DNA of 7,784 nucleotides from Oscillospiraceae bacterium (GTDB taxonomy: Bacteria > Bacillota > Clostridia > Oscillospirales > CAG-272), in contig SVQJ01000077.1 in the NCBI GenBank assembly GCA_015065395.1, positions 1 to 7,784 on the forward strand. The letters are read 5' to 3'. Below the pieces are notes generated by a model. That model did no database searches. It worked only from the letters and a program-made list of their open reading frames with translations, and was not told the origin of the DNA. Below are positions 1 through 5,725 of this stretch, piece by piece. The position numbers and the translations under genes were made by a program. Each line of letters begins with the position of its first letter. The stretch's first letter is position 1.

Positions 1-31
1 CATTTTCCCGTCCTGTCTTCTTTTAGGGGCC
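1..31. repeat. Probable 3' arm of a large hairpin cut by the window edge
   Basis: This stretch directly precedes repeat copy 1, just as the 3' arm of the big stem-loop at 5568-5632 precedes copy 2. Both arms run 31 nt from CATTTT to GGCC, and 19 of 31 positions match when aligned without gaps. The matches fall at the two ends and in a central CTTTT run. The expected complementary 5' arm would lie just left of the window, so the hairpin itself is not seen. That it is a hairpin arm is inferred by analogy. Confidence 0.4.
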
Positions 32-101
32 TTTTTGCCTTTTCGATATCGTTTTTTCTTAAAGTTCCTTTGGTTCTTTCCTTTCAAGGAAAGAACGGGA
101 A
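28..101. repeat. Interspersed repeat, copy 1 (contains a hairpin)
   Basis: Two blocks are shared with positions 5631-5706. The first is an identical 16-nt block (28-43). The second is a 47-nt block (55-101) with one mismatch (A87 versus G5692). They are separated by a short AT-rich spacer that differs in length (11 nt here, 13 nt in copy 2). Inside the second block, 73-96 is a perfect inverted repeat with arms GTTCTTTCC and GGAAAGAAC, extendable to 11 bp with a 2-nt loop. Both copies lie just past the 3' end of a minus-strand operon in the same orientation. The hairpin lacks a clean poly-U tail, so it is not a textbook terminator. It resembles small REP/MITE-like repeats, but I do not recognise the family. 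Confidence 0.75.
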
Positions 102-151
102 AGCCTATAACCACACGTCAAACCGTAATTTGAAATTTTTGCGCTCCTTGA

Positions 152-856
152 TCATTCCGCTTCTTCTTTCCTTCCGAAGAAATGAAGAATGATAAGGGAA
201 AGCGGGGTCAGGATATAGAAGGTGGAAAGTGCTGTGCAGACGGCGCAGGCAACAACAGGTGCAAGGCTTGCACCCTTGCCCTTCTGAAATGCACCGAAGG
301 CGGCAGCAATAATCACAAAGGGCACTCCCTCGTCAACTTTAAGTATAAGCACCCATGCTACTGCCGCTAAAAAAATCACTCCCTTAAAAAACGCGCCCTT
401 TAAGCCTTCAGGGTGCATTTTGCGGATAAGGTACAGAAATACCAGAGCCACCGTCGCTGCGAAAAGGGGATTTGTGCTCTCCCGGCTGAAAAAGCGGCCT
501 CTCATCACTATATCGTATGGTATTTCTGCGCACAAGGCAAGGAAAAAAAGCTTAAAAGCCACCACTTTTAAGCTTTTTTCTTTTTTCACCCTTTCCCACA
601 GCAAAAAGGCGTAAAGGGGCACGCAGCAAAGGCCGACTGCCTGCCCTAAAAGGGAGACTGCGGCGATCTGCATAGCTCCCCTGCTTTCTTCGAAAAGCCG
701 GAAAAGCTCCTCGGCATTTCTGGTGTTCAGCGACAGCAAGCCGTTTTGCAATACTGCTCTTGAAAAAAGTCCCGTTGCAAGAAGGATCGCCGCCGAGGCA
801 GATACCCTATTATGTCCGCCGCTTCCTTTTCTTTTCAAAAGTCCGCCCTGTGTCAC
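152..856 (-). CDS. TraX-family-like integral membrane protein
   Basis: A 234-residue, strongly hydrophobic protein. Residues about 74-145 follow the pattern of TraX-family proteins: a hydrophobic segment ending VPLYAFLLWER (79-89), a basic linker, a second segment ending AEIPYD (110-115), then an Asn-Pro-Leu-Phe segment (129-132) opening another helix. Further membrane segments lie near 20-38, 158-173, 177-190 and 198-225. TraX is known in F plasmids for pilin N-acetylation, and chromosomal Firmicutes homologues are mostly uncharacterised. The Asp-His motif usual in the first helix of the family is not visible here, so this is a divergent member. The start is GTG, overlapping the MalG-like stop as GTGA. 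A GGAGGT sequence 8 nt upstream (865-870) supports it. It is the last gene of the sugar-transporter operon. An acyltransferase acting on a surface polymer is possible but is inference. Confidence 0.6.
   Translation of the reverse strand: MTQGGLLKRKGSGGHNRVSASAAILLATGLFSRAVLQNGLLSLNTRNAEELFRLFEESRGAMQIAAVSLLGQAVGLCCVPLYAFLLWERVKKEKSLKVVAFKLFFLALCAEIPYDIVMRGRFFSRESTNPLFAATVALVFLYLIRKMHPEGLKGAFFKGVIFLAAVAWVLILKVDEGVPFVIIAAAFGAFQKGKGASLAPVVACAVCTALSTFYILTPLSLIILHFFGRKEEAE
543..580 (-). other. Terminator-like inverted repeat inside the traX-like gene
   Basis: A perfect 15-bp inverted repeat (544-558 with 565-579) has a 6-nt loop (559-564). Read in the gene's direction the core stem is GCTTAAAAG, loop TGGTGG, then CTTTTAAGC followed by seven T residues. 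This is the shape of an intrinsic terminator, although the stem is GC-poor. It lies within codons for residues about 93-105 (Lys-rich loop into a helix), so base composition may partly explain it. The structure is seen directly; a role as terminator or attenuator is inference. Confidence 0.4.
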
Positions 857-1701
857 CCCTTAACACCTCCGCTCATTGCCTCTCTGTAATACTTTTGCGT
901 GAACATAAACAATATCGAAATGGGAATGGATATGAGAACAGCTCCTGCGCAGAATCGGGTGTACCAGTCCCACACATATTCTCTTTCCAGCATACTCCAA
1001 AGCCCTATCGCTACGGTATAATACCTGGATTCCGCCCTGACGATTATCCGCGCAAAAATAAAATCCACCCAAGGCACCATAAATGAGGTTATCACCTGAT
1101 ATACTATCATAGGCTTTGAAAGAGGCAGGGTTATTCTTGTGAATATCTGCCATCGGGAGCAGCCGTCAAGAGCGGCAGCCTCGTCCAGAGCCCGCGGGAT
1201 GGTATCCATATACCCCTTCATTACATAAAACTGCGTTCCGCTCCCTGCGGAAAACACTATTATCAAGGCTATGGGGATCATGCTTCCCTCTGTAAGCCCC
1301 AGTGCCTTCAATATGAAATACACCGCGATCATAGACATAAAGCCGGGAAAAAGATTCAAAATAAGCGCCATGTTCATATAGGGCCTTCTGAATCGGAACT
1401 TAAGACGGCTTGTGCAATAGGAAACGCTGAGCACGAAAAACGTGCTTATGATACAGGTGAAAACAGCTATAACAAAGGTGTTTGCAAACATCCTGGAAAA
1501 ATTTATAACGTTTGTCTCTGTGAAGAGCCTTATATAATTATCAAAGGTATAGCTTTTCGGAAAAAAGGTATCGATAAATTGCCCGGGCTCCCGTCGAAAG
1601 CTTTGCATGATGAGCCAGAAAAAGGGAACGAGCCATATAATACACAGTATGATAAGAAAAGCATGGGCCGCTATATTGAAAAGCATCCTTTTCCTTCTCA
1701 T
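853..1701 (-). CDS. malG: MalG-like ABC sugar transporter permease
   Basis: A 282-residue inner-membrane permease of the binding-protein-dependent (MetI-like) family, the usual length for MalG/GanQ. It has six predicted membrane segments (about 10-32, 72-94, 108-131, 140-158, 197-220, 250-270). The cytoplasmic EAA loop that docks the ATPase is clear at about 171-194, with DEAAALDGCSRWQIF and the invariant Gly at 180. The tail YYREAMSGGVKG matches the typical MalG ending. It should form a heterodimeric channel with the MalF-like protein encoded just upstream. The ATG overlaps the stop of that gene as ATGA, and GGAGGG lies 6 nt upstream (1708-1713), so translational coupling is likely. The family fits maltose/maltodextrin or related oligosaccharides. 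The exact substrate cannot be read from the sequence, and the symbol is by family resemblance. Confidence 0.9.
   Translation of the reverse strand: MRRKRMLFNIAAHAFLIILCIIWLVPFFWLIMQSFRREPGQFIDTFFPKSYTFDNYIRLFTETNVINFSRMFANTFVIAVFTCIISTFFVLSVSYCTSRLKFRFRRPYMNMALILNLFPGFMSMIAVYFILKALGLTEGSMIPIALIIVFSAGSGTQFYVMKGYMDTIPRALDEAAALDGCSRWQIFTRITLPLSKPMIVYQVITSFMVPWVDFIFARIIVRAESRYYTVAIGLWSMLEREYVWDWYTRFCAGAVLISIPISILFMFTQKYYREAMSGGVKG
865..870 (-). promoter_or_regulatory. Shine-Dalgarno of the traX-like gene, inside malG
   Basis: GGAGGT on the minus strand lies 8 nt before the GTG at 856 and within the last codons of the MalG-like gene. It decides the non-ATG start of the traX-like gene and points to coupled translation. 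Confidence 0.7.
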
Positions 1702-3095
1702 TTGAATCCCTCCTCGTTTTTATATGATCCTGTGCTTCTGTAGGTTATGAGAGCCACCACAGAAAGAGTTGCAAAGGTGAGTATTCCTATAACGGCGGCA
1801 AGATTGTATTTCTGCTGATCCACGGAAAGCTTGTACAGCCAGGTGATGAGAAGATCCGTGGCTCCCGCCGTGTTCCCCACGGTCACGGGCTCTCCGCGGG
1901 TCAGAAGATAGATCACGTTGAAATTGTTTATATTCCCCGTAAACTGTGTTATAAGGTAAGGTGTGAGTACAAACATCATATAAGGCAGGGTAACGTTCAT
2001 AAAGGTTTTATATGGAGTGCAGCCGTCCACCTTCGCCGCATCATACTGCTCTTTGGGAATATTGTTCAGTACCCCCGTTACCTGAAGGATCGTATAAGGT
2101 ATACCTATCCACAGATTTACAACGATAACAAGTACCCTTGCCCAGGTGCTCTCCGTGAGAAACGGAAGACGCTCTGCGATAAGTCCGCCGTTGAGAAGCA
2201 TTCTGTTGATTATACCCTCAGGCTGAACCATGGAGCGTACCACCATAAGGGAAACGAATTGCGGAACGGCTATGGTCGTTGCAAGGATGGTCCGCCAAAG
2301 ACCCCGAAGTCTGATCCCGGGGCGGTTTATAAGCATTGCAACAAAGGTTCCGAAAAGGAAATTAAGAAATGTTGCAAAAAATGCCCAGACCACCGTCCAC
2401 AGAAGAACGCTCCAGAACTGCCGGCCCACCACCGAATTTCTGCTGAAAACAGCAATAAAATTATCAAAGCCGACCCAGTCAAACAGCACCAGCTTATCAC
2501 CCTCCCTTGAAAAATCGGTGAAAGCCATGCTCATCATATAAATAAGGGGAAGGACTGTGAAAACGAGGAGGGTGGCGGTGGGAGGTGTCATCAACAGAGA
2601 ATGTATATTCTCATTAAAAAGGCTTTTGATATCCTCTCTGAAGGTCTTTGGATAAAGACCCATTCTCTTTTCCTTCAGCGCCCTGCATCCGCTGATCACC
2701 GATGCCCTCCAAAGAAAGATAAACGCCACAGTCACGCACAGAGCGGCAATACCGTACAGAAGAATAAGCTGAGAACGGTCTCCGGCGGTATATTCAAATA
2801 TCCCTTTATCCTCATTCCAAACCTTACCCTGCTCGCTTGATCCGAGAGAGGGGAGGAGGGATATGGAATATATCCCTCCCCGGGGCGAAAGCATAAAAGC
2901 TGTGAAGGCGACCTGGGAAATAAAGAACAGAATACCCTTGAGCCATTGCCCTGCCTTTATATTTCCAAGCCCCATAAAAATGCAGGAAAGCCATCCGAAA
3001 AGCCCGCCCTCGGTTAATGCAGACAGCAAGGTGTTTCCTTGTAAGTCCTTTGATAATGAAAAGCTATTTCGGCCTTTTTTGGTATTATCTGTCAT
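1698..3095 (-). CDS. malF: MalF-like ABC sugar transporter permease
   Basis: A 465-residue permease, partner of the MalG-like protein. The N-terminal third holds extra membrane segments (about 35-68 and 108-130) around a polar stretch (84-107), as is usual in Gram-positive MalF/GanP-type permeases. It lacks the very large periplasmic P2 loop of E. coli MalF. The core membrane domain follows (about 172-452), with the EAA loop at about 350-371 (QYDAAKVDGCTPYKTF, Gly358). The segment NNFNVIYLLTRGEP (390-403) and the later TDLLITWLYKL (413-423) are strongly characteristic of maltose/maltodextrin permeases. The ATG at 3095 has GGAGG 4 nt upstream. It starts 21 nt after the binding-protein stop, and its own stop overlaps the next ATG. 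Assignment to the maltose-type family is secure; the substrate is inferred. Confidence 0.92.
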   Translation of the reverse strand: MTDNTKKGRNSFSLSKDLQGNTLLSALTEGGLFGWLSCIFMGLGNIKAGQWLKGILFFISQVAFTAFMLSPRGGIYSISLLPSLGSSEQGKVWNEDKGIFEYTAGDRSQLILLYGIAALCVTVAFIFLWRASVISGCRALKEKRMGLYPKTFREDIKSLFNENIHSLLMTPPTATLLVFTVLPLIYMMSMAFTDFSREGDKLVLFDWVGFDNFIAVFSRNSVVGRQFWSVLLWTVVWAFFATFLNFLFGTFVAMLINRPGIRLRGLWRTILATTIAVPQFVSLMVVRSMVQPEGIINRMLLNGGLIAERLPFLTESTWARVLVIVVNLWIGIPYTILQVTGVLNNIPKEQYDAAKVDGCTPYKTFMNVTLPYMMFVLTPYLITQFTGNINNFNVIYLLTRGEPVTVGNTAGATDLLITWLYKLSVDQQKYNLAAVIGILTFATLSVVALITYRSTGSYKNEEGFK

Positions 3096-3100
3096 AAATC

Positions 3101-3113
3101 CTCCATTTCGGAG
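3101..3113 (-). promoter_or_regulatory. Small hairpin covering the malF Shine-Dalgarno
   Basis: In the 21-nt gap between the binding-protein and malF genes, CTCC (minus-strand sense, 3113-3110) can pair with the GGAG of the malF ribosome binding site (3104-3101) across a 5-nt loop. The stem is only 4 bp, so any effect on malF translation would be modest. Confidence 0.25.
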
Positions 3114-3116
3114 CTG

Positions 3117-4343
3117 TTACAGCCCCGCCTTAAGGGAATCGTTATAAGCCTTGGTCTTTTCGGCGGCATTTTTCTCGTTAACGTCTCCGTTTACGATAGC
3201 CTTACCCATGTTTTCCGTGGGTATCCAGAAGGAATCCATTTCGGGAATGGAGGGCTGAACCACAGCAGTTTTTGAGATAGTTTCATTCTGCGCCCTTGCC
3301 GCAATATCACGGCTGACAGCACCGTCCTCAAGAAGACTCTGATCGCAGGGGATTATCCCCCTCATCTCATAATGTGATTTCTGAGCCTCGCGGCTTCCCA
3401 GAAAAGCCGCGAGAGCAACTGCCACCTCAGGATTCTTACAATGGGGATTCACTCCCACAGCCTTTGAACCCGCAAAGGAAAGAAGCTGCTGCTCTGCACC
3501 GCCTATGCGTGCCGTGGGAAGAGAGGCGGCACCGTAGTTATCTCCCAAAGCATCGGATATTTTCTTAGCATCCCAGCTCCCTGAGAAGATAGCTCCTATG
3601 CTGCCGTTCATAAGTCCGGACAGACCGGCTCCCTCAGCGTCATTGACAAAATTACGGTTTTTTGATAAGCGGCAAAGATATTCTGTTGCCTCCGTGCCCT
3701 CTTTTCCTCCGAAATCAATGCCTTGAGAGCTGTCCATACCGTTCTCTCCGAAAAGCGTACATCCGTTAGCAAGATAGAATGCACCCATATACCAGGAATT
3801 TGTGAGAGGAAAGGCAACCTTTCCCTTTTCAAGCATCCTGTCAAGGCTTTTCACATCATCCTCGGAGAATATGCTCTTATTATAAAACATAAACCATGTG
3901 TTTCCCGTGAAGGGGACACCGTAAACTCCGCCGTCGCTTCCTGTGACTGACGCCACCATGTTCTCGGAGTTGGCCTCCTTAACGGCACGGAGAGTATCTC
4001 CCCCAAGCTCGGAAATGGCATTTGCCTGGATCAGAGTTCCAAGCTGATCGTTTGCAAAAAAATATACGTCCGCGCTGCCTTCGGGGTCAGCGGAAATATT
4101 CTTACCCGCTTCACCCTCGGAGCAAACGCCGTATTTGAACTCTATATCCCATTCAGCGTGAGCATCGTCAAAAAGCTCACACATGGTGGGGAGCCAACCC
4201 TCACTGTTCGGCTGATCCTCCTGAGGTCCCCACACCGTCAGGGTTATCTTTTCCGTATCACCGCCGCCTCTCCTTCGCGAACAACCTGTAAATGAGCATA
4301 GTATTAAAGCACCCAGCAAAGCCAGGCAAATTATTTTTTTCAT
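3117..4343 (-). CDS. malE: Maltose/maltodextrin-type sugar-binding lipoprotein
   Basis: A 408-residue extracellular solute-binding protein (SBP_bac_1/8 type) that captures the sugar and delivers it to the MalF/MalG-like channel. The N-terminus is a lipoprotein signal: Lys-Lys, a hydrophobic run, then FTGC with the lipidated Cys at 21, followed by a basic, Gly-rich tether. The mature part opens with ITLTVWGPQEDQ. It later carries ADVYFFANDQLGTL and ends with a MDSFWIPTENMGKAIVNGDV segment, all typical of MalE/MdxE proteins. The reading frame is open to 4460, but that extension puts a polar stretch before the signal peptide. I chose the second of two adjacent ATGs (4343) because GGAG (4350-4353) lies 6 nt upstream of it and 3 nt upstream of the first. 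It is first in the transporter operon. The symbol reflects family, not proven substrate. Confidence 0.88.
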   Translation of the reverse strand: MKKIICLALLGALILCSFTGCSRRRGGGDTEKITLTVWGPQEDQPNSEGWLPTMCELFDDAHAEWDIEFKYGVCSEGEAGKNISADPEGSADVYFFANDQLGTLIQANAISELGGDTLRAVKEANSENMVASVTGSDGGVYGVPFTGNTWFMFYNKSIFSEDDVKSLDRMLEKGKVAFPLTNSWYMGAFYLANGCTLFGENGMDSSQGIDFGGKEGTEATEYLCRLSKNRNFVNDAEGAGLSGLMNGSIGAIFSGSWDAKKISDALGDNYGAASLPTARIGGAEQQLLSFAGSKAVGVNPHCKNPEVAVALAAFLGSREAQKSHYEMRGIIPCDQSLLEDGAVSRDIAARAQNETISKTAVVQPSIPEMDSFWIPTENMGKAIVNGDVNEKNAAEKTKAYNDSLKAGL

Positions 4344-4410
4344 CATAAACTCCATTCTGTTTTTATGCTTTTGATCTTTTTTGGGCTGCATTCTTGAACA
4401 CAGCGTATCA

Positions 4411-4439
4411 ATAGTATGCACAATTATCGGAAAAGTAAA
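4411..4439 (-). promoter_or_regulatory. Sigma-A-type promoter of the sugar-transporter operon
   Basis: On the minus strand, TTTACT (4439-4434) and TACTAT (4416-4411) are separated by 17 nt, giving 4/6 matches to TTGACA and 4/6 to TATAAT. AT-rich A/T tracts lie upstream (4446-4495), as in UP-like regions. The predicted leader is about 60 nt. No convincing cre or LacI-type operator was seen, so the sugar regulation is not visible. Confidence 0.5.
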
Positions 4440-4502
4440 ACCAAAGCCTCTTTTTTTCAAAAAAATCGTTACTTTTTATGTGTGTTTTTTTGCGACTTTT
4501 TG

Positions 4503-4531
4503 TTGCACTGAAAAACTTATTATGCTACAAT
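4503..4531 (+). promoter_or_regulatory. Strong sigma-A promoter of the PPase-Nudix gene
   Basis: TTGCAC (4503-4508) and TACAAT (4526-4531) are separated by exactly 17 nt, each 5/6 or close to consensus. The predicted start of transcription is near 4538, only about 20 nt before the ATG, with an AAGGGGG ribosome binding site (4546-4552) between. It is divergent from the transporter promoter. Confidence 0.8.
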
Positions 4532-4559
4532 AATTATTCTAAAGAAAGGGGGAATCCGA

Positions 4560-5330
4560 ATGACCTTTCAAGAAAGAAAAGCTCTTGTTTACTCGTATCT
4601 TGGCAAAACGGTAAACATCGTCATAGACCGTCCCGTGGGATATGTGCACCAAAAAGAGAATTACAGCCTGACCTATCCCATAAATTACGGTTATATTCCC
4701 GGAGTCATAGGCGGAGACGGAGAGGAGCTTGACGTATACCTTCTCGGTGAAGCTGAACCGGTAAATGAGTACAAATGCAGAATAATCGGCATCGCACATA
4801 GAGAAAACGATGTTGAGGATAAGCTTATCGGCGCTCCGGTGGGTATGGAATTAAACCAGGCAGAGATCGCCGAGGCGGTTGATTTTCAGGAAAAATACTA
4901 TAAAACCACTATAGAAAGCCTTTATCAGAAATCCTGCGGTATAATACTGTACCGCCAAAACAAGAGCTCAATACAGTACCTTCTCTTAAAACAGACGGGA
5001 GCCCAGTCCTGGAGCTTCCCTAAAGGACACATGGAAAAGGGAGAGGACGAAAAGGCAACTGCTTACAGAGAGGTCCTTGAGGAAACCGGGATCCGTGATT
5101 TTATCCTTACCGGCTATAGAACCACCACAAGCTATATTCTCAGCAATCTCATAAAAAAAACTGTCGTTCTTTTCGCGGCCAAGACCGATAAGCTTCCGAA
5201 AATAATGAACAAGAACGAGATCAGCGAATACCGCTTTGTTAACGCCCGGGAAGCAAAAAAGCTCTTGCACCCGGATTATAAAGAGATAATTGACGATATC
5301 GAAGAAAAGCTGACAAATGAATGCTTTTGA
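4560..5330 (+). CDS. Inorganic-pyrophosphatase-like / Nudix hydrolase fusion protein
   Basis: A 256-residue soluble protein of two domains. Residues about 13-118 resemble soluble family I inorganic pyrophosphatase: YPINYGYIPG (39-48), then DGEELDVYLLG (53-63), then VEDKLIGAP (85-93). The metal-binding D-x-D-x-x-D motif reads D53-x-E55-x-x-D58. The domain stops short of the C-terminal Tyr-Lys strand of full-length enzymes. Residues about 122-250 form a Nudix hydrolase with an intact Nudix box from G156 to I178 (E162, REVLEETGI at 170-178), preceded by WSFPKGH, a pattern typical of Ap4A/nucleotide-pyrophosphate hydrolases. The Nudix half should cleave a nucleoside-diphosphate-linked substrate; whether the N-terminal half is catalytic is uncertain. 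ATG at 4560 with AAGGGGG 7 nt upstream. It is a single gene with its own promoter and terminator, so it probably acts alone as a housecleaning enzyme. Confidence 0.85.
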   Translation: MTFQERKALVYSYLGKTVNIVIDRPVGYVHQKENYSLTYPINYGYIPGVIGGDGEELDVYLLGEAEPVNEYKCRIIGIAHRENDVEDKLIGAPVGMELNQAEIAEAVDFQEKYYKTTIESLYQKSCGIILYRQNKSSIQYLLLKQTGAQSWSFPKGHMEKGEDEKATAYREVLEETGIRDFILTGYRTTTSYILSNLIKKTVVLFAAKTDKLPKIMNKNEISEYRFVNAREAKKLLHPDYKEIIDDIEEKLTNECF

Positions 5331-5344
5331 CTGAATATAAGAAG

Positions 5345-5390
5345 AAAACCCTCCCTGTCAATGGAAGTATACATTGACAGGGAGGATTTT
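5345..5390 (+). terminator. Strong intrinsic terminator, probably bidirectional
   Basis: A perfect 13-bp GC-rich stem (5350-5362 with 5373-5385) has a 10-nt loop. It is flanked by AAAA before and TTTT after, with a further CTTT. It lies 14 nt past the stop of the PPase-Nudix gene. The A-tract on the left gives a T-tract on the minus strand, so it could also stop minus-strand transcription arriving from the right. Confidence 0.88.
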
Positions 5391-5521
5391 CTTTACCCTT
5401 GCCTGCTTGTGAAATTCTTTCAAATCACGGCAGACGGGGAGAACCGGTCGCTTTTTGAAAAAAGCTCGGCAAAAAAACTTTACATAAGGGTTTATCTGAA
5501 GATTGCAAGGCAAAAGGCTGC

Positions 5522-5563
5522 GCCAAAGCAGACATCTGCTTTGGCTGAGGCACCGTAGGTGCC
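5522..5563. repeat. Tandem palindromes: 24-nt palindrome plus short hairpin
   Basis: Arms of 11 bp (5522-5532 and 5535-5545; GCCAAAGCAGA and its complement) are separated by only CA. Three bases later GGCACC (5549-5554) and GGTGCC (5558-5563) flank GTA. With such short loops the first may act as a DNA cruciform or protein site rather than a relaxed RNA hairpin. Its role is unknown. Confidence 0.65.
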
Positions 5564-5567
5564 ATAA

Positions 5568-5632
5568 CCTTAAAAGAGGGAGACACACCAAAATGAACGA
5601 GCTCATTTTGGTGTGTCTCCCTCTTTTTAAGG
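5568..5632. repeat. Very long perfect stem-loop, terminator-like in both directions
   Basis: A 25-bp perfect stem (5572-5596 with 5603-5627) has a 6-nt loop. One bulged T (5628) lets it extend by four more pairs (5568-5571 with 5629-5632). The stem is capped by AAAATGA/TCATTTT and ends in AAAAG/CTTTT, so each strand has a U-rich end. It lies downstream of the minus-strand DUF5685 operon and may end its transcripts, but it is much longer than usual terminators. It directly abuts repeat copy 2, and a related arm precedes copy 1, so it may belong to the repeat unit. Confidence 0.7.
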
Positions 5633-5706
5633 CCTTTTTGCCTTTTTACTATTGTTATCTTTCTTAAAGTTCCTTTGGTTCTTTCCTTTCAGGGAAAGAA
5701 CGGGAA
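5631..5706. repeat. Interspersed repeat, copy 2 (contains a hairpin)
   Basis: Same two conserved blocks and orientation as 28-101. 5631-5646 is identical to 28-43, and 5660-5706 matches 55-101 with one mismatch. The internal hairpin (5678-5701) keeps the 9-bp GTTCTTTCC/GGAAAGAAC stem. It ends 20 nt past the stop of the small membrane-protein gene, so it probably sits in that transcript's 3' untranslated region. Confidence 0.78.
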
Positions 5707-5725
5707 TTTACTGTCTCTTCTCTCC

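Larger units (their letters stand above)
5391..5725. other. Gene-free, palindrome-rich intergenic region
   Basis: No credible gene is seen here; the short open frames lack ribosome binding sites and recognisable composition. The region is rich in self-complementary segments: GCTTTTT/AAAAAGC with a 2-nt loop (5450-5465), a 24-nt palindrome (5522-5545), GGCACC/GGTGCC (5549-5563), a very long stem (5568-5632) and repeat copy 2 (5631-5706). CCTTGC (5397-5402) can also pair with GCAAGG (5505-5510). It sits between the ends of two convergent transcription units. Confidence 0.6.

Noticed and set aside
760..1086. 108-residue open frame on the plus strand
   Set aside because: Antisense to the junction of the MalG-like and TraX-like genes; composition is that of a shadow frame.
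860..1153. 97-residue open frame on the minus strand within the MalG-like gene
   Set aside because: A shifted-frame shadow of the permease gene with no family resemblance and no independent ribosome binding site.
4344..4460. N-terminal extension of the sugar-binding protein to an upstream ATG at 4460
   Set aside because: It would place 39 polar and basic residues before a clear lipoprotein signal peptide and covers the predicted promoter. The internal ATG at 4343 has a good ribosome binding site.
4446..4495. Possible catabolite-repression (cre) or LacI-type operator around the central CG at about 4467
   Set aside because: Symmetry around the CG is due mostly to A/T tracts and key flanking bases do not match.
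4539..4799. 86-residue minus-strand open frame opposite the PPase-Nudix gene
   Set aside because: Fully antisense to a gene with clear domains, promoter and ribosome binding site.
5361..5558. 65-residue plus-strand open frame in the intergenic region
   Set aside because: It begins inside the terminator loop, has no ribosome binding site, and crosses palindromes.
5522..5706. CRISPR array
   Set aside because: The palindromic elements differ from one another and there are no regularly spaced identical repeats.
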